Of a DNA stretch of 64,000 nucleotides, positions 46,671-54,548 are shown piece after piece. The position numbers and the translations under genes are program-made. The stretch is from Gracilibacillus lacisalsi DSM 19029 (lineage in GTDB: Bacteria > Bacillota > Bacilli > Bacillales > Amphibacillaceae): assembly GCF_000377765.1 (NCBI RefSeq), contig NZ_KB898666.1, forward strand, positions 186,001-250,000, given 5' to 3'. The notes under the pieces are model-generated. The model was not told the DNA's origin. It ran no database searches and was given only the letters and a program-made list of their open reading frames with translations. Each line of letters opens with the position of its first letter. Position 1 is the stretch's first letter.

Positions 46671-46817
46671 GTTGTAGAAAAAACATAGCGAAGGCCGACC
46701 GTTTCGACTCCTAAGGGATTAGCATGATCTGAAGATCCACTTTTGCAGGAGTATATACTCCTGCAAAAGTTAGCTGAAGAGCATGCCCCTTGGAAAGCGA
46801 AACGGTCAGCCGTAGCG
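46671..46817 (+). repeat. Structured repeat element, copy 2 (147 bp)
   Basis: It runs from GTTGTAGAA to CCGTAGCG like copy 1 at 21547-21693, with identical length and the same block order. Outer arms GCGAAGGCCGACCGTTTCG (46688-46706) and CGAAACGGTCAGCCGTAGCG (46798-46817) pair with few mismatches. The centre is a perfect 32-bp palindrome, ACTTTTGCAGGAGTAT and its complement (46739-46770). The inner palindrome differs in sequence from copy 1 while keeping the stem, which looks like compensatory change. Confidence 0.72.
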
Positions 46818-46899
46818 GGTTGACTTACACTAGCTAGCTTTCAAAATGGCAACTCCATCTGTAAAAGTTGTGATATCGATGGTTATATACTTTCTTTCC

Positions 46900-46931
46900 A
46901 TAAATAAAAGGATAGGCTTAAACCTACCCTT
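46900..46931 (-). terminator. Terminator of the flotillin operon
   Basis: On the minus strand AAGGGTAGG pairs with CCTATCCTT (46908-46931, one mismatch), followed by TTATTT. Confidence 0.75.
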
Positions 46932-46936
46932 TTTGT

Positions 46937-48388
46937 TTATTCTCCGTTCGTTACTTCTGGACTTTCTGTTTTTGATTTAGCTAAACTATCCTTGATTTTG
47001 GATTCGTTAGTGGATGCGACATTATCTAACATCCCTTTTAAGTCAACACCAGATACATCTTTTAATGTTTCTGGTAATTGGCTCATTAATTTAGTTACAT
47101 AATTACTCATTCGCGTTGCACCGTCGCCATCGCCTTTTCCATTATCAACAACTGTTACCTTGTCAATAGAACGAACAGGTTCAGCAATTTTACCAGCAAA
47201 TTCAGGAAGCATGTTGATAATCATTTCGAGGATCGCTGCCTCGCCATATTTCTCCATTGCTTCGGCAATTTTTTCTTTCGCTTCTGCCTCTGCTAAACCT
47301 TTTTGACGGATAGCATCTGCTTCGGCTTCCCCGTCCAGGCGTATTTGTTCAGCTTCTGCTTCGGCATTTTTTACGCGAGCAACTTTGTCTGCTTCTGCTT
47401 TTTGTTCAGCCGCATAACGCTCTGCCTCTGCCTTTTTGGAGATTTCCGCTTCATATTGACGTTGCTTACGAAGTACTTCTTTTTCGTCAATTTCAATTTG
47501 TTTATTTTTCTCAACCAATTGGATTTGCATTTCTTCTTGTTTAACTTGTTGTTCTGATTTTGCTCCTTGTAATTTATAAGCCATATCCGCTTCTGCTTTA
47601 GCCGTGTCTTGATCACGCTTATAAGCTGCTACTTTGAGTTCTTTCTCTTTTGTGGATTCGGCAATTTGCGTTTCACTTAATAGCTCTGCACTTTGACTTT
47701 CGCGTTCTGCTGAAGCTTTTTGAATACGAGCATCTCTCATTGCATTTGCTTCAGCAATTTGGGCGTCTCTTTTTACTTCCGCAATACGCGGCTTTCCTAG
47801 TGCTTCCAAATAACCATTTTCGTCTTGCACATCTTTAATGGTGAACGATACAATTTGCAGCCCCATTTTCTTTAAATCAACAGCCGCTTGCGTTTGTACC
47901 TCTTGTGCAAAACGTTCTCGGTTTTTGTAGATTTCCTCTACAGTCATCGTTCCTAAAATTGCTCGCAAATGACCTTCCAATACTTCTTGCGCTTCTTTGC
48001 GAAGTTCGGAATCGTCTTTCCCTAGGAATTGCTCCCCTGCTGTTGCAATTCCTTCTGTGGTACTTTGCACTTTGATAATCGCAGTTCCATCCGCCATTAC
48101 TGGTACACCATTCTCGGTGTAAACATTCGGTGTAGAGATATCTAAACTATGAGAACGTAAGCTAATGTTTTCTTTCTGCTGGAAAACCGGCAAGATAAAG
48201 GCACCGCCACCACGGACGATCTTAATGCCTCCTCCATCATCTGTTCTGTGTACGTTCTTGCTCCCTAAAAAACTACCTGTCACGATCATAGCATCATCTG
48301 CGCCTACTGTTTTATAGCGAGCTGCAAATAGAATCGCAAATGCTAGGATAACTGCAACGACGACACCTATAACAATCAAAAAGTCCAT
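46937..48388 (-). CDS. floT: Flotillin (FloT/YuaG-like)
   Basis: A 483-residue scaffold protein of membrane microdomains. It has an N-terminal membrane segment (FLIVIGVVVAVILAFAILFA), an SPFH/PHB domain to about residue 200, and a long Ala/Glu/Lys-rich coiled coil to about residue 370 (AEAEQIRLDGEAEADAIRQK). The C-terminal tail is polar. The length is close to B. subtilis FloT (YuaG). AGGAGG precedes the ATG. It follows the NfeD-like gene by 14 nt, the yuaF-yuaG arrangement. Confidence 0.93.
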   Translation of the reverse strand: MDFLIVIGVVVAVILAFAILFAARYKTVGADDAMIVTGSFLGSKNVHRTDDGGGIKIVRGGGAFILPVFQQKENISLRSHSLDISTPNVYTENGVPVMADGTAIIKVQSTTEGIATAGEQFLGKDDSELRKEAQEVLEGHLRAILGTMTVEEIYKNRERFAQEVQTQAAVDLKKMGLQIVSFTIKDVQDENGYLEALGKPRIAEVKRDAQIAEANAMRDARIQKASAERESQSAELLSETQIAESTKEKELKVAAYKRDQDTAKAEADMAYKLQGAKSEQQVKQEEMQIQLVEKNKQIEIDEKEVLRKQRQYEAEISKKAEAERYAAEQKAEADKVARVKNAEAEAEQIRLDGEAEADAIRQKGLAEAEAKEKIAEAMEKYGEAAILEMIINMLPEFAGKIAEPVRSIDKVTVVDNGKGDGDGATRMSNYVTKLMSQLPETLKDVSGVDLKGMLDNVASTNESKIKDSLAKSKTESPEVTNGE

Positions 48389-48402
48389 ACTTAGCCTCCT
48401 AA

Positions 48403-48927
48403 TTAAAGTTCATCTAGTTCTGAAACATATAAAATCTGATCTTCAACCTTTACAACAACAACTTGTTGTCCTTGCTTAATAATCGTTTGGTCAAAGCTTT
48501 TGGCAGTTTCATTGCGACTACCGCTTGTAGAGGAAATGAATACTTCTCCCATACCTTGAGCAGGAATGGTAGTAATTACCTCACCAACTTTCCCTTCTAG
48601 ATCATGAATGGATATAGAAGTAGAGGACTCAGCATTCGACATCGGAATCACAAGGAAATAGTAAATAAGTATATATGCTCCTATTCCTATTAATATACTA
48701 ATAAGTAAGACATAAATATCGTTTAAAGAAGAATATTTAGTCAGTAAAACACCTGCTCCTCCAATAACAGATAAAGTACCAAAGACTAGTAATGGATTGA
48801 AAAAGTCTCCTAAACTATCAAATACACTATCTAAGATTCCATCCAAAACATTACCTAATAACAAAGAAAGAATCGCAACTGCCAAACTCCCCCATAGTAT
48901 CCACCAATAAATATCTAGTACTCCAAT
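48403..48927 (-). CDS. NfeD-family membrane protein (YuaF-like), apparent ATT start
   Basis: Membrane partner of flotillin. With the start proposed here the protein has 174 residues, the length I remember for YuaF. It has an N-terminal segment (IGVLDIYWWILWGSLAVAIL), two or three more segments to about residue 95, and a C-terminal OB-fold NfeD domain (LEGKVGEVITTIPAQGMGEV). The nearest conventional start is a TTG at 48885 with no usable binding site and loss of the Trp-rich first helix. A perfect AGGAGGTG lies 5 nt before an in-frame ATT at 48927, so I propose initiation at ATT. Confidence 0.75.
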   Translation of the reverse strand: MGVLDIYWWILWGSLAVAILSLLLGNVLDGILDSVFDSLGDFFNPLLVFGTLSVIGGAGVLLTKYSSLNDIYVLLISILIGIGAYILIYYFLVIPMSNAESSTSISIHDLEGKVGEVITTIPAQGMGEVFISSTSGSRNETAKSFDQTIIKQGQQVVVVKVEDQILYVSELDEL

Positions 48928-49066
48928 ATGTACACCTCCTGATGATATTTCTTATTAATATATACGAATCAAAAGGAAAAAAGTTCCCAATTTTTCGCAC
49001 AAAAGTAAATAACAACATAGTTATGTAGCTTTATTACTTTTTATCAGATATAACTTCTTATTGATT

Positions 49067-50260
49067 TTAAACTTCAAGCTGTTCACTAGCTTGTTCAGAT
49101 CGTTGACCTTTAGTAAACGTAATAAAAGCAAACATAAAAAGAGATAACCCTGCAAGTACTAACGAAACGATCATTGTTGGAAATTGATCCATAATACTAC
49201 CTGTTACCAGTGGAAGAACAATGCCTCCAACTCCCCCAGCTGCTATCAATATACTAGTATTTCGTTCGGTACTTCCCTGAAGCATTTGGTTAGCATATAC
49301 AAGGGCAATGCCAAATATCCCAGCCATCATTAACCCGAGCAAGACAATGAAGACATAGCCTAGCCACAAGCTGGAAATAAAACCTAGACTCGCAACAAAA
49401 ACGACTGTTCCTAAACAACAAACCATTAAATACCGAGCATAGTTCATTTTTTCTGCTAAGTAACCAGCTCCCAATCGTCCTGCAACCATCGCTCCCCAAA
49501 AGATTGTGACGGCTAGCGTTGCCGCAAAAGTTTCTGTGTTTAATTTACTTATAAGAATAGAGGGTAGAAAGTTCATAATACTGACTTCTGTTCCGACATA
49601 AATAAGGAAAAACAGAATAAATCCAATAAACAGGAGATATTTCCCTCCTAAAAATGTCGTTGATTCTGTCTGCTTATCTTCTTCTTGCTCGATCGATTTT
49701 GTCATCAACTTATCATCCAGTGACCCAAAGGAAACCTTCATCCATATCACACAAATAATAAGCGCATACAAACCCAACACTAAAAAGGAATAACGCCATA
49801 ACTCTGTCGACGCTAACCAACCGGATATAATCGGCATAATCAATGAGCCTATCCCAAAGAAAACTTCTAATCTACTAAACGCCACTGCTGGTTTATCTTT
49901 AATCGCATCAATAATAAGCGATCCTACCAATGGCTCGATAATCCCAAATCCTAACCCACAAAATACAGCGATGATCAACCACCATGTCCATGGTATTAGT
50001 GATACGAATGCCATTTGTGCCAGTCCAATCGATAGAATCGCGAATATGACAGCACGTCTTCGGCCTAAAAATTTTGATATATAAGACGAGCAAATAACCC
50101 CTGCCAGAAAACCAACTGATTGACAGGCTATTAAAATACCACCATCTGTATAATTCCGGTTATAATAGTCCAAAATTTCCGTTAGCAAAGAACCTATAAT
50201 AATATGTGTTAGTCCTATTAACAAATAGGTAAAGCAAGCAATCCATAGTAACCGCTTCAT
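49067..50260 (-). CDS. MFS transporter
   Basis: A 397-residue major-facilitator protein with twelve predicted segments and the loop 2-3 motif SKFLGRRRAVIFA. The long cytoplasmic loop after segment 6 is KSIEQEEDKQTEST. Overall it resembles the FucP/YfkF-type sugar or drug branch, but no substrate signature is visible. The ATG at 50260 with GGGGGA 4 nt upstream is preferred over one ten codons earlier whose AGG is too close. Monocistronic; function unknown. Confidence 0.82.
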   Translation of the reverse strand: MKRLLWIACFTYLLIGLTHIIIGSLLTEILDYYNRNYTDGGILIACQSVGFLAGVICSSYISKFLGRRRAVIFAILSIGLAQMAFVSLIPWTWWLIIAVFCGLGFGIIEPLVGSLIIDAIKDKPAVAFSRLEVFFGIGSLIMPIISGWLASTELWRYSFLVLGLYALIICVIWMKVSFGSLDDKLMTKSIEQEEDKQTESTTFLGGKYLLFIGFILFFLIYVGTEVSIMNFLPSILISKLNTETFAATLAVTIFWGAMVAGRLGAGYLAEKMNYARYLMVCCLGTVVFVASLGFISSLWLGYVFIVLLGLMMAGIFGIALVYANQMLQGSTERNTSILIAAGGVGGIVLPLVTGSIMDQFPTMIVSLVLAGLSLFMFAFITFTKGQRSEQASEQLEV

Positions 50261-50378
50261 AGTATCCCCCAAAGTAACAGATTTGTTCATCCTAGTTGGT
50301 TTTGTCGATTATTTTGGTTTATTCAACAAATCTTCACCCTCCCTTGTTGAATCGAAGCCTTTCTTTACTTAGAACAAA

Positions 50379-50407
50379 GAGTTCACGTGGAGATATCACG
50401 CGAACTC
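50379..50407 (-). terminator. Terminator of the DinB-like gene
   Basis: GAGTTCACGTG (50379-50389) pairs with CACGCGAACTC (50397-50407) with one mismatch; on the minus strand TTTGTT follows. Confidence 0.65.
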
Positions 50408-50417
50408 TATTATTTAA

Positions 50418-50906
50418 CTAGTTCGATTCGCCTTCTTGTAAAACTTGATTCATGCTTTTAATGATTCCAAAATGCATACCCTCATGATAAATGATAAAGC
50501 TTACACAATCTCCAACCGTTAAAAATTTTGCACCTGTTGAAGTGGTATACACTTCCGGAATAGCCTCATCTAAACTTTTTGCTTGCAATGAAGCAAGCCT
50601 TTCCAACTGACCCTCCAATAAAGTAATTAACTCTGTTGTTTCCGGTGCTTCCATTGTCCATTGTTTTGGTGAAGTACCAGGGCTAAATAATTCTGGGAAA
50701 TTTATCGGAAACTTCGCATTTTCGCCAGTCAATCGAAAAACAATGTTTTCAAAAGCAACATAGAGATGACCCAAGTTCCATTTAATATGATTATTAAATC
50801 CTTTAGGCATGACCTCTAACCGTCTTTCTTCCAACTGTTTAACATAATCAATGGTACTTTTTCTTGCAAATTGCAACTGTTTCAAAAGCTCATCCATCCA
50901 ATTCAT
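50418..50906 (-). CDS. DinB-like four-helix metal-binding protein
   Basis: A 162-residue protein of the DinB/YfiT superfamily. The three metal histidines are apparent in WNLGHLYVAFENI and in IIYHEGMHFGIIKS near the C-terminus. Many relatives are thiol transferases for bacillithiol or have no known activity. The start is uncertain: ATG at 50906 (used here) or at 50897, both served by AAAGGTG. Not linked to neighbours. Confidence 0.78.
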   Translation of the reverse strand: MNWMDELLKQLQFARKSTIDYVKQLEERRLEVMPKGFNNHIKWNLGHLYVAFENIVFRLTGENAKFPINFPELFSPGTSPKQWTMEAPETTELITLLEGQLERLASLQAKSLDEAIPEVYTTSTGAKFLTVGDCVSFIIYHEGMHFGIIKSMNQVLQEGESN

Positions 50907-51383
50907 CACCTTTCTTACGTTTTTTATGATGTAACGGTTTTGTCCTTCACCGTAACAGCCGTGCAAAGTATCCAGGAAGCATAGCAATCTACCAAAAAGC
51001 CAGTCACCTTACAATATATAGAAAAACAAGAATTATATTCAACCCCATTCTATAGGATATATGCCGAAATATCCACATCAACATTACACACTGGCTAATG
51101 TTGTTCTCTTTCTATTAGAGTTTCGCATACTTTTCATTAATAGCAGCTTTTATTTTATCGCCTTCGAACAGGGGACGGCATGTGCCACCTTCATTATCGG
51201 ACCATTGCCATTTTTGAAATATTTCACCCCAAAATGATGATTATGATATAATGGAGAACAAACGTTTCTGTTATGAGGGTTCGGTGAATCAATGTTAGTC
51301 AAGAAAGCATATTAGTTTCGCATCTATCCAAATAAAGAGCAAAATACTATTATTACAAAGCATAATGAAGGGGTTTTATTCGT
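50907..51383. other. 477-bp region: gene remnant and opuF promoter
   Basis: Holds a 41-codon minus-strand open stretch without start codon (51115-51240) that looks like the tail of a decayed gene, and an extended -10 promoter TGATATAAT (51244-51252) for the opuF operon; no good -35 is seen. The remainder shows nothing. Confidence 0.5.
51115..51240 (-). pseudogene. Possible 3' remnant of a protein-coding gene
   Basis: The frame reads FWGEIFQKWQWSDNEGG, then TCRPLFEGDKIKAAINEKYA and KL before a stop. Composition is that of a real protein, but there is no start codon and a stop lies right upstream. I do not recognise the family. Confidence 0.35.
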
Positions 51384-52337
51384 ATGATCACATTTGAAAA
51401 TGTTACCAAGCAATTTACTGATGGTACGACTGCTGTAGACAACATGAGCTTCTCTATTGAGAAAGGGGAATTTTTTGTACTGATTGGACCGAGCGGCTGT
51501 GGAAAAACCACTACGCTTAAAATGATGAATCGTCTTATTCCACTTTCCACTGGAACCATTTTAATTGATAATAAAAGAATCAGTGATTACAACATCCATG
51601 AACTAAGGTGGAATATTGGTTATGTTTTGCAGCAAATTGCACTTTTTCCACACATGACCATCGAAGAAAATATTGCAATTGTTCCAGAAATGAAAAAATG
51701 GGACAGGGATGACGTTAAAAAACGTACAAATGAATTATTACAAATGGTCGGCCTTGACCCTGATACATATCGCGACCGTCAGCCACATGAACTTTCAGGT
51801 GGCGAGCAACAGCGAGTGGGAGTTATTCGCGCCTTAGCGGCAGATCCAGATATTATCCTAATGGATGAACCATTTAGTGCATTAGATCCAATCAGCAGAG
51901 AAAAATTGCAAGAAGATATCATCGATTTACAACAAAAAATCAATAAAACGATTGTATTTGTTACCCATGATATCCAAGAAGCACTTAAGCTTGCAGACAG
52001 AATCTGCATCATGAAAGAAGGGAAAATCGTGCAGCTTGGTAGTCCAAAAGAAATCCTGACTAATCCTGTCAATGATTTTGTCCGTGACTTTATAGGTTCT
52101 ACTAACAGCATTAGTTCCACTTTTCATTTAAACGATATGATGCAACCTGCAAGTGATGGAAAACCGGCTATGACAATTGACGCCTCCGCTTCCCTTGAAG
52201 AAGTTTTAGATATGTTATCCAAGGAAGAAACCATTTACGTTACATCAAAGGGGAAAACAGTTGGACAAGTAAATCGACAAACATTGGTACAATACTTATC
52301 CTCCTCTTTAAAAGAAGGGCGGGGAGAATATGTCTGA
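51384..52337 (+). CDS. opuFA: Compatible-solute ABC transporter ATPase OpuFA
   Basis: A 317-residue ATPase with Walker A (GPSGCGKTT), signature (LSGGEQQRVG), Walker B (IILMDEP) and H-loop (FVTHD). The C-terminal tail holds about one CBS-like unit (SASLEEVLDMLSKEETIYV), shorter than the two CBS domains of OpuCA. Directly coupled (8-nt overlap) to a permease fused to its own binding protein, which is the OpuF arrangement for uptake of glycine betaine and related osmoprotectants. AAGGGG precedes the ATG. Confidence 0.9.
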   Translation: MITFENVTKQFTDGTTAVDNMSFSIEKGEFFVLIGPSGCGKTTTLKMMNRLIPLSTGTILIDNKRISDYNIHELRWNIGYVLQQIALFPHMTIEENIAIVPEMKKWDRDDVKKRTNELLQMVGLDPDTYRDRQPHELSGGEQQRVGVIRALAADPDIILMDEPFSALDPISREKLQEDIIDLQQKINKTIVFVTHDIQEALKLADRICIMKEGKIVQLGSPKEILTNPVNDFVRDFIGSTNSISSTFHLNDMMQPASDGKPAMTIDASASLEEVLDMLSKEETIYVTSKGKTVGQVNRQTLVQYLSSSLKEGRGEYV

Positions 52338-53841
52338 TTTCTATGACGTGTTTCAAAGTAGACAAGGCCAATTATGGCAAGCATTATTGGAACATATCCA
52401 AATCTCGTTCATTGCCTTATTGTTCGCTGTATTCATTTCAATTCCTATCGGTATCTACTTGACCAAAAAGGAAAAAATTGCAGAAGCTATCATTGGAACT
52501 ACCGCCGTTTTACAAACCATACCTTCCTTAGCTTTACTAGGCCTTTTCATCCCTTTATTCGGAATCGGCAAAGTACCGGCAATCATCGCATTAATCATTT
52601 ATGCGTTGTTACCAATCTTGCGCAACACGTATACAGGTATTAAAGAAGTAGATAGTTCCTTAATCGAAGCTGCAACAGCAATGGGAATGAATCCATCAAA
52701 AAGACTGATGAAAGTAGAACTCCCCCTCGCAATGCCAGTCATTATGGCTGGGATCAGAACAGCCATGGTCTTAATCGTCGGTACAGCGACACTTGCTGCT
52801 TTAATAGGAGCAGGTGGTTTAGGAGATATCATTTTGCTAGGAATCGATCGCAATAACACATCACTTATTATCTTAGGTGCAATACCTGCTGCACTTTTAG
52901 CCATTGTTTTTGACTTTTTATTAAGGAAGATGGAGAAATTTTCTTTCAAACAATCCATCGTGACGATCATTCTAATTATCATCATCTCTTTACTATTTAT
53001 CATTGTGCCGAATGTAATGAAAAATAATCAAGATACCATTGTCATTGGTGGAAAGCTAGGGGCTGAACCGGAAATATTAATTAATATATACAAAATATTA
53101 ATTAAAGAAGAAACAGATCTGCAGGTGGAATTAGAACCCGGACTAGGCAAGACTTCCTTTTTGTTTGACGCATTGCAATCAGGAAGCATTGATATTTATC
53201 CGGAATTTACGGGAACAGCATTATCGCAATTTTTAAATGAGACAGCCTCAAGTAATGATGCAGAAGAGGTATATCATCAAGCACGTGATGGATTATTAGA
53301 AAAGGATGACCTAAAATTCTTACAGCCTATGCAATATAACAATACATACACATTAGCAGTACCAGAGGAATTTGCCGAACAACATCATTTAGAGACTATT
53401 TCTGATTTGCAAGGACTAGAAAATGAGGTGCAGGCAGGGTTTACGCTCGAGTTCTCTGATCGAGAAGATGGCTATTTAGGAATTCAGGAACTCTATGGAA
53501 TAAACTTCCCTAACGTTACCACGATGGAACCTCAACTTCGATATGCAGCGATCGAAGAAGGTGATGTCAATCTAATTGATGCTTATTCTACGGACAGTGA
53601 ATTAAGGAGATACCAATTACAAGTGTTGGAGGATGACAAAGGGCTTTTTCCACCTTATCAAGGGGCACCACTACTAAGACAAGAAACACTGGATCGTTAT
53701 CCTGAACTAGAGGAAATACTTAACCAACTCGCGGGGAAAATTACCGATGATCAAATGCGTGAAATGAACTACCAAGTAGCCGTCGAAGGAAAGAGTGCAT
53801 ATGAAGTAGCAAAATCTTACTTAGAAGAAGAAGGGTTATAA
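52330..53841 (+). CDS. opuFB: Compatible-solute ABC permease fused to substrate-binding domain, OpuFB
   Basis: A 503-residue fusion. Residues 1 to about 225 form an OpuB/OpuC-type permease with the contact loop EAATAMGMNPSKRLMKVELP. Residues about 235-503 form an extracytoplasmic OpuC-like binding domain (VIGGKLGAEPEILINIYKIL, GSIDIYPEFTGTALSQFL). One protein therefore replaces the separate permeases and lipoprotein of OpuC. The gene overlaps opuFA. In such transporters an aromatic cage holds the trimethylammonium group; Tyr residues such as IYPEFTGT are in place, but I cannot define the cage by eye. Confidence 0.9.
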   Translation: MSDFYDVFQSRQGQLWQALLEHIQISFIALLFAVFISIPIGIYLTKKEKIAEAIIGTTAVLQTIPSLALLGLFIPLFGIGKVPAIIALIIYALLPILRNTYTGIKEVDSSLIEAATAMGMNPSKRLMKVELPLAMPVIMAGIRTAMVLIVGTATLAALIGAGGLGDIILLGIDRNNTSLIILGAIPAALLAIVFDFLLRKMEKFSFKQSIVTIILIIIISLLFIIVPNVMKNNQDTIVIGGKLGAEPEILINIYKILIKEETDLQVELEPGLGKTSFLFDALQSGSIDIYPEFTGTALSQFLNETASSNDAEEVYHQARDGLLEKDDLKFLQPMQYNNTYTLAVPEEFAEQHHLETISDLQGLENEVQAGFTLEFSDREDGYLGIQELYGINFPNVTTMEPQLRYAAIEEGDVNLIDAYSTDSELRRYQLQVLEDDKGLFPPYQGAPLLRQETLDRYPELEEILNQLAGKITDDQMREMNYQVAVEGKSAYEVAKSYLEEEGL

Positions 53842-53883
53842 TCATGTTACAATTGGTGGAAATAGTTGTGAAAGGTGATTGTT

Positions 53884-54294
53884 ATGAAAAAAGTATTAGA
53901 TCACATTGGGATTGCAGTTAGAGATCTGGAAGGCAGTATCGATTTTTATATACATGTCTTAGGTGGAGAATTGGTTGATCGCTATCGTAGTGAAGCCACT
54001 GGTGTTGAGAGTGAAATTGCGATCATCGATATCGAGGGTGCTCGTACAGAATTATTGATGCCAACCAATAATACAACCTCTCCTATTGCTCGTTTCATTA
54101 AGCAGAAAGGAAAAGGTGTTCACCATATCGCATATCGCGTGGATAACTTAGATATAGCAATTGAGAATTTAAAGAAAGAAGACATTCGCGTGATGGAGCA
54201 CACTAGACGAGTCAACAAACACGGCAGACGATTAATTTACTTAAACCCTGCTGATACAGAAGGAACTATTATCGAATATTGTGATTATCCTTAA
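53884..54294 (+). CDS. VOC-family protein resembling methylmalonyl-CoA epimerase
   Basis: A 136-residue two-module glyoxalase-fold protein: LDHIGIAVRDLEGSIDFYIH at the N-terminus with the first metal His, EIAIIDIEGARTELL, then GVHHIAYRVDNLDIAIENL and a final Glu in GTIIEYCDYP. This matches the methylmalonyl-CoA epimerase type in length and motif order. No mutase genes are adjacent, so the activity is uncertain. The ATG at 53884 with AAAGGTG is preferred over a GTG three codons earlier. Confidence 0.82.
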   Translation: MKKVLDHIGIAVRDLEGSIDFYIHVLGGELVDRYRSEATGVESEIAIIDIEGARTELLMPTNNTTSPIARFIKQKGKGVHHIAYRVDNLDIAIENLKKEDIRVMEHTRRVNKHGRRLIYLNPADTEGTIIEYCDYP

Positions 54295-54359
54295 ACAAGG
54301 ATATTACATATCTCCTAGTCCCAACATTTATGTTCCGTTCGTTACTAGAATAATGATAA

Positions 54360-54475
54360 AGTGAGACTATGATCAGTGGGGGTTTTGATCTCCACTGATT
54401 AATAGTGGATGTTAGCGTCTGTTATCCCCCACTTAGACTTGAAACTTGAAGTGAAGGTTTTTACAGACGGTTAGC
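54360..54475 (+). other. Structured intergenic element with alternative pairings
   Basis: ATCAGTGG (54372-54379) pairs with CCACTGAT (54392-54399). Alternatively AGTGGGGG (54375-54382) pairs with CCCCCACT (54426-54433). CGTCTGT (54416-54422) pairs with ACAGACG (54463-54469). The first two are mutually exclusive. It lies between the VOC gene and the SNF2 gene; no T-run marks it as a plain terminator. Class unknown. Confidence 0.45.
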
Positions 54476-54548
54476 ACAGTGATTAAAATATTGAACAAAT
54501 ACTAAATGGACATGACATGTGTCTTGATAGAAGGCGAGAACGCATCAT

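Larger units (their letters stand above)
46608..46936. other. Intergenic region occupied mainly by a structured repeat
   Basis: Contains structured repeat copy 2 (46671-46817) and the terminator of the flotillin gene (46900-46931). No coding signal. Confidence 0.7.

Noticed and set aside
46739-46770. 32-bp palindrome as an ordinary terminator
   Set aside because: No T-run on either strand, and it is the centre of a repeat element that recurs elsewhere; the flotillin operon has its own terminator at 46900-46931.
47371-47616. Lys/Asn-rich frame inside the flotillin gene on the same strand in another phase
   Set aside because: It is a phase shadow of the Ala/Glu/Lys coiled coil and has no start signals of its own.
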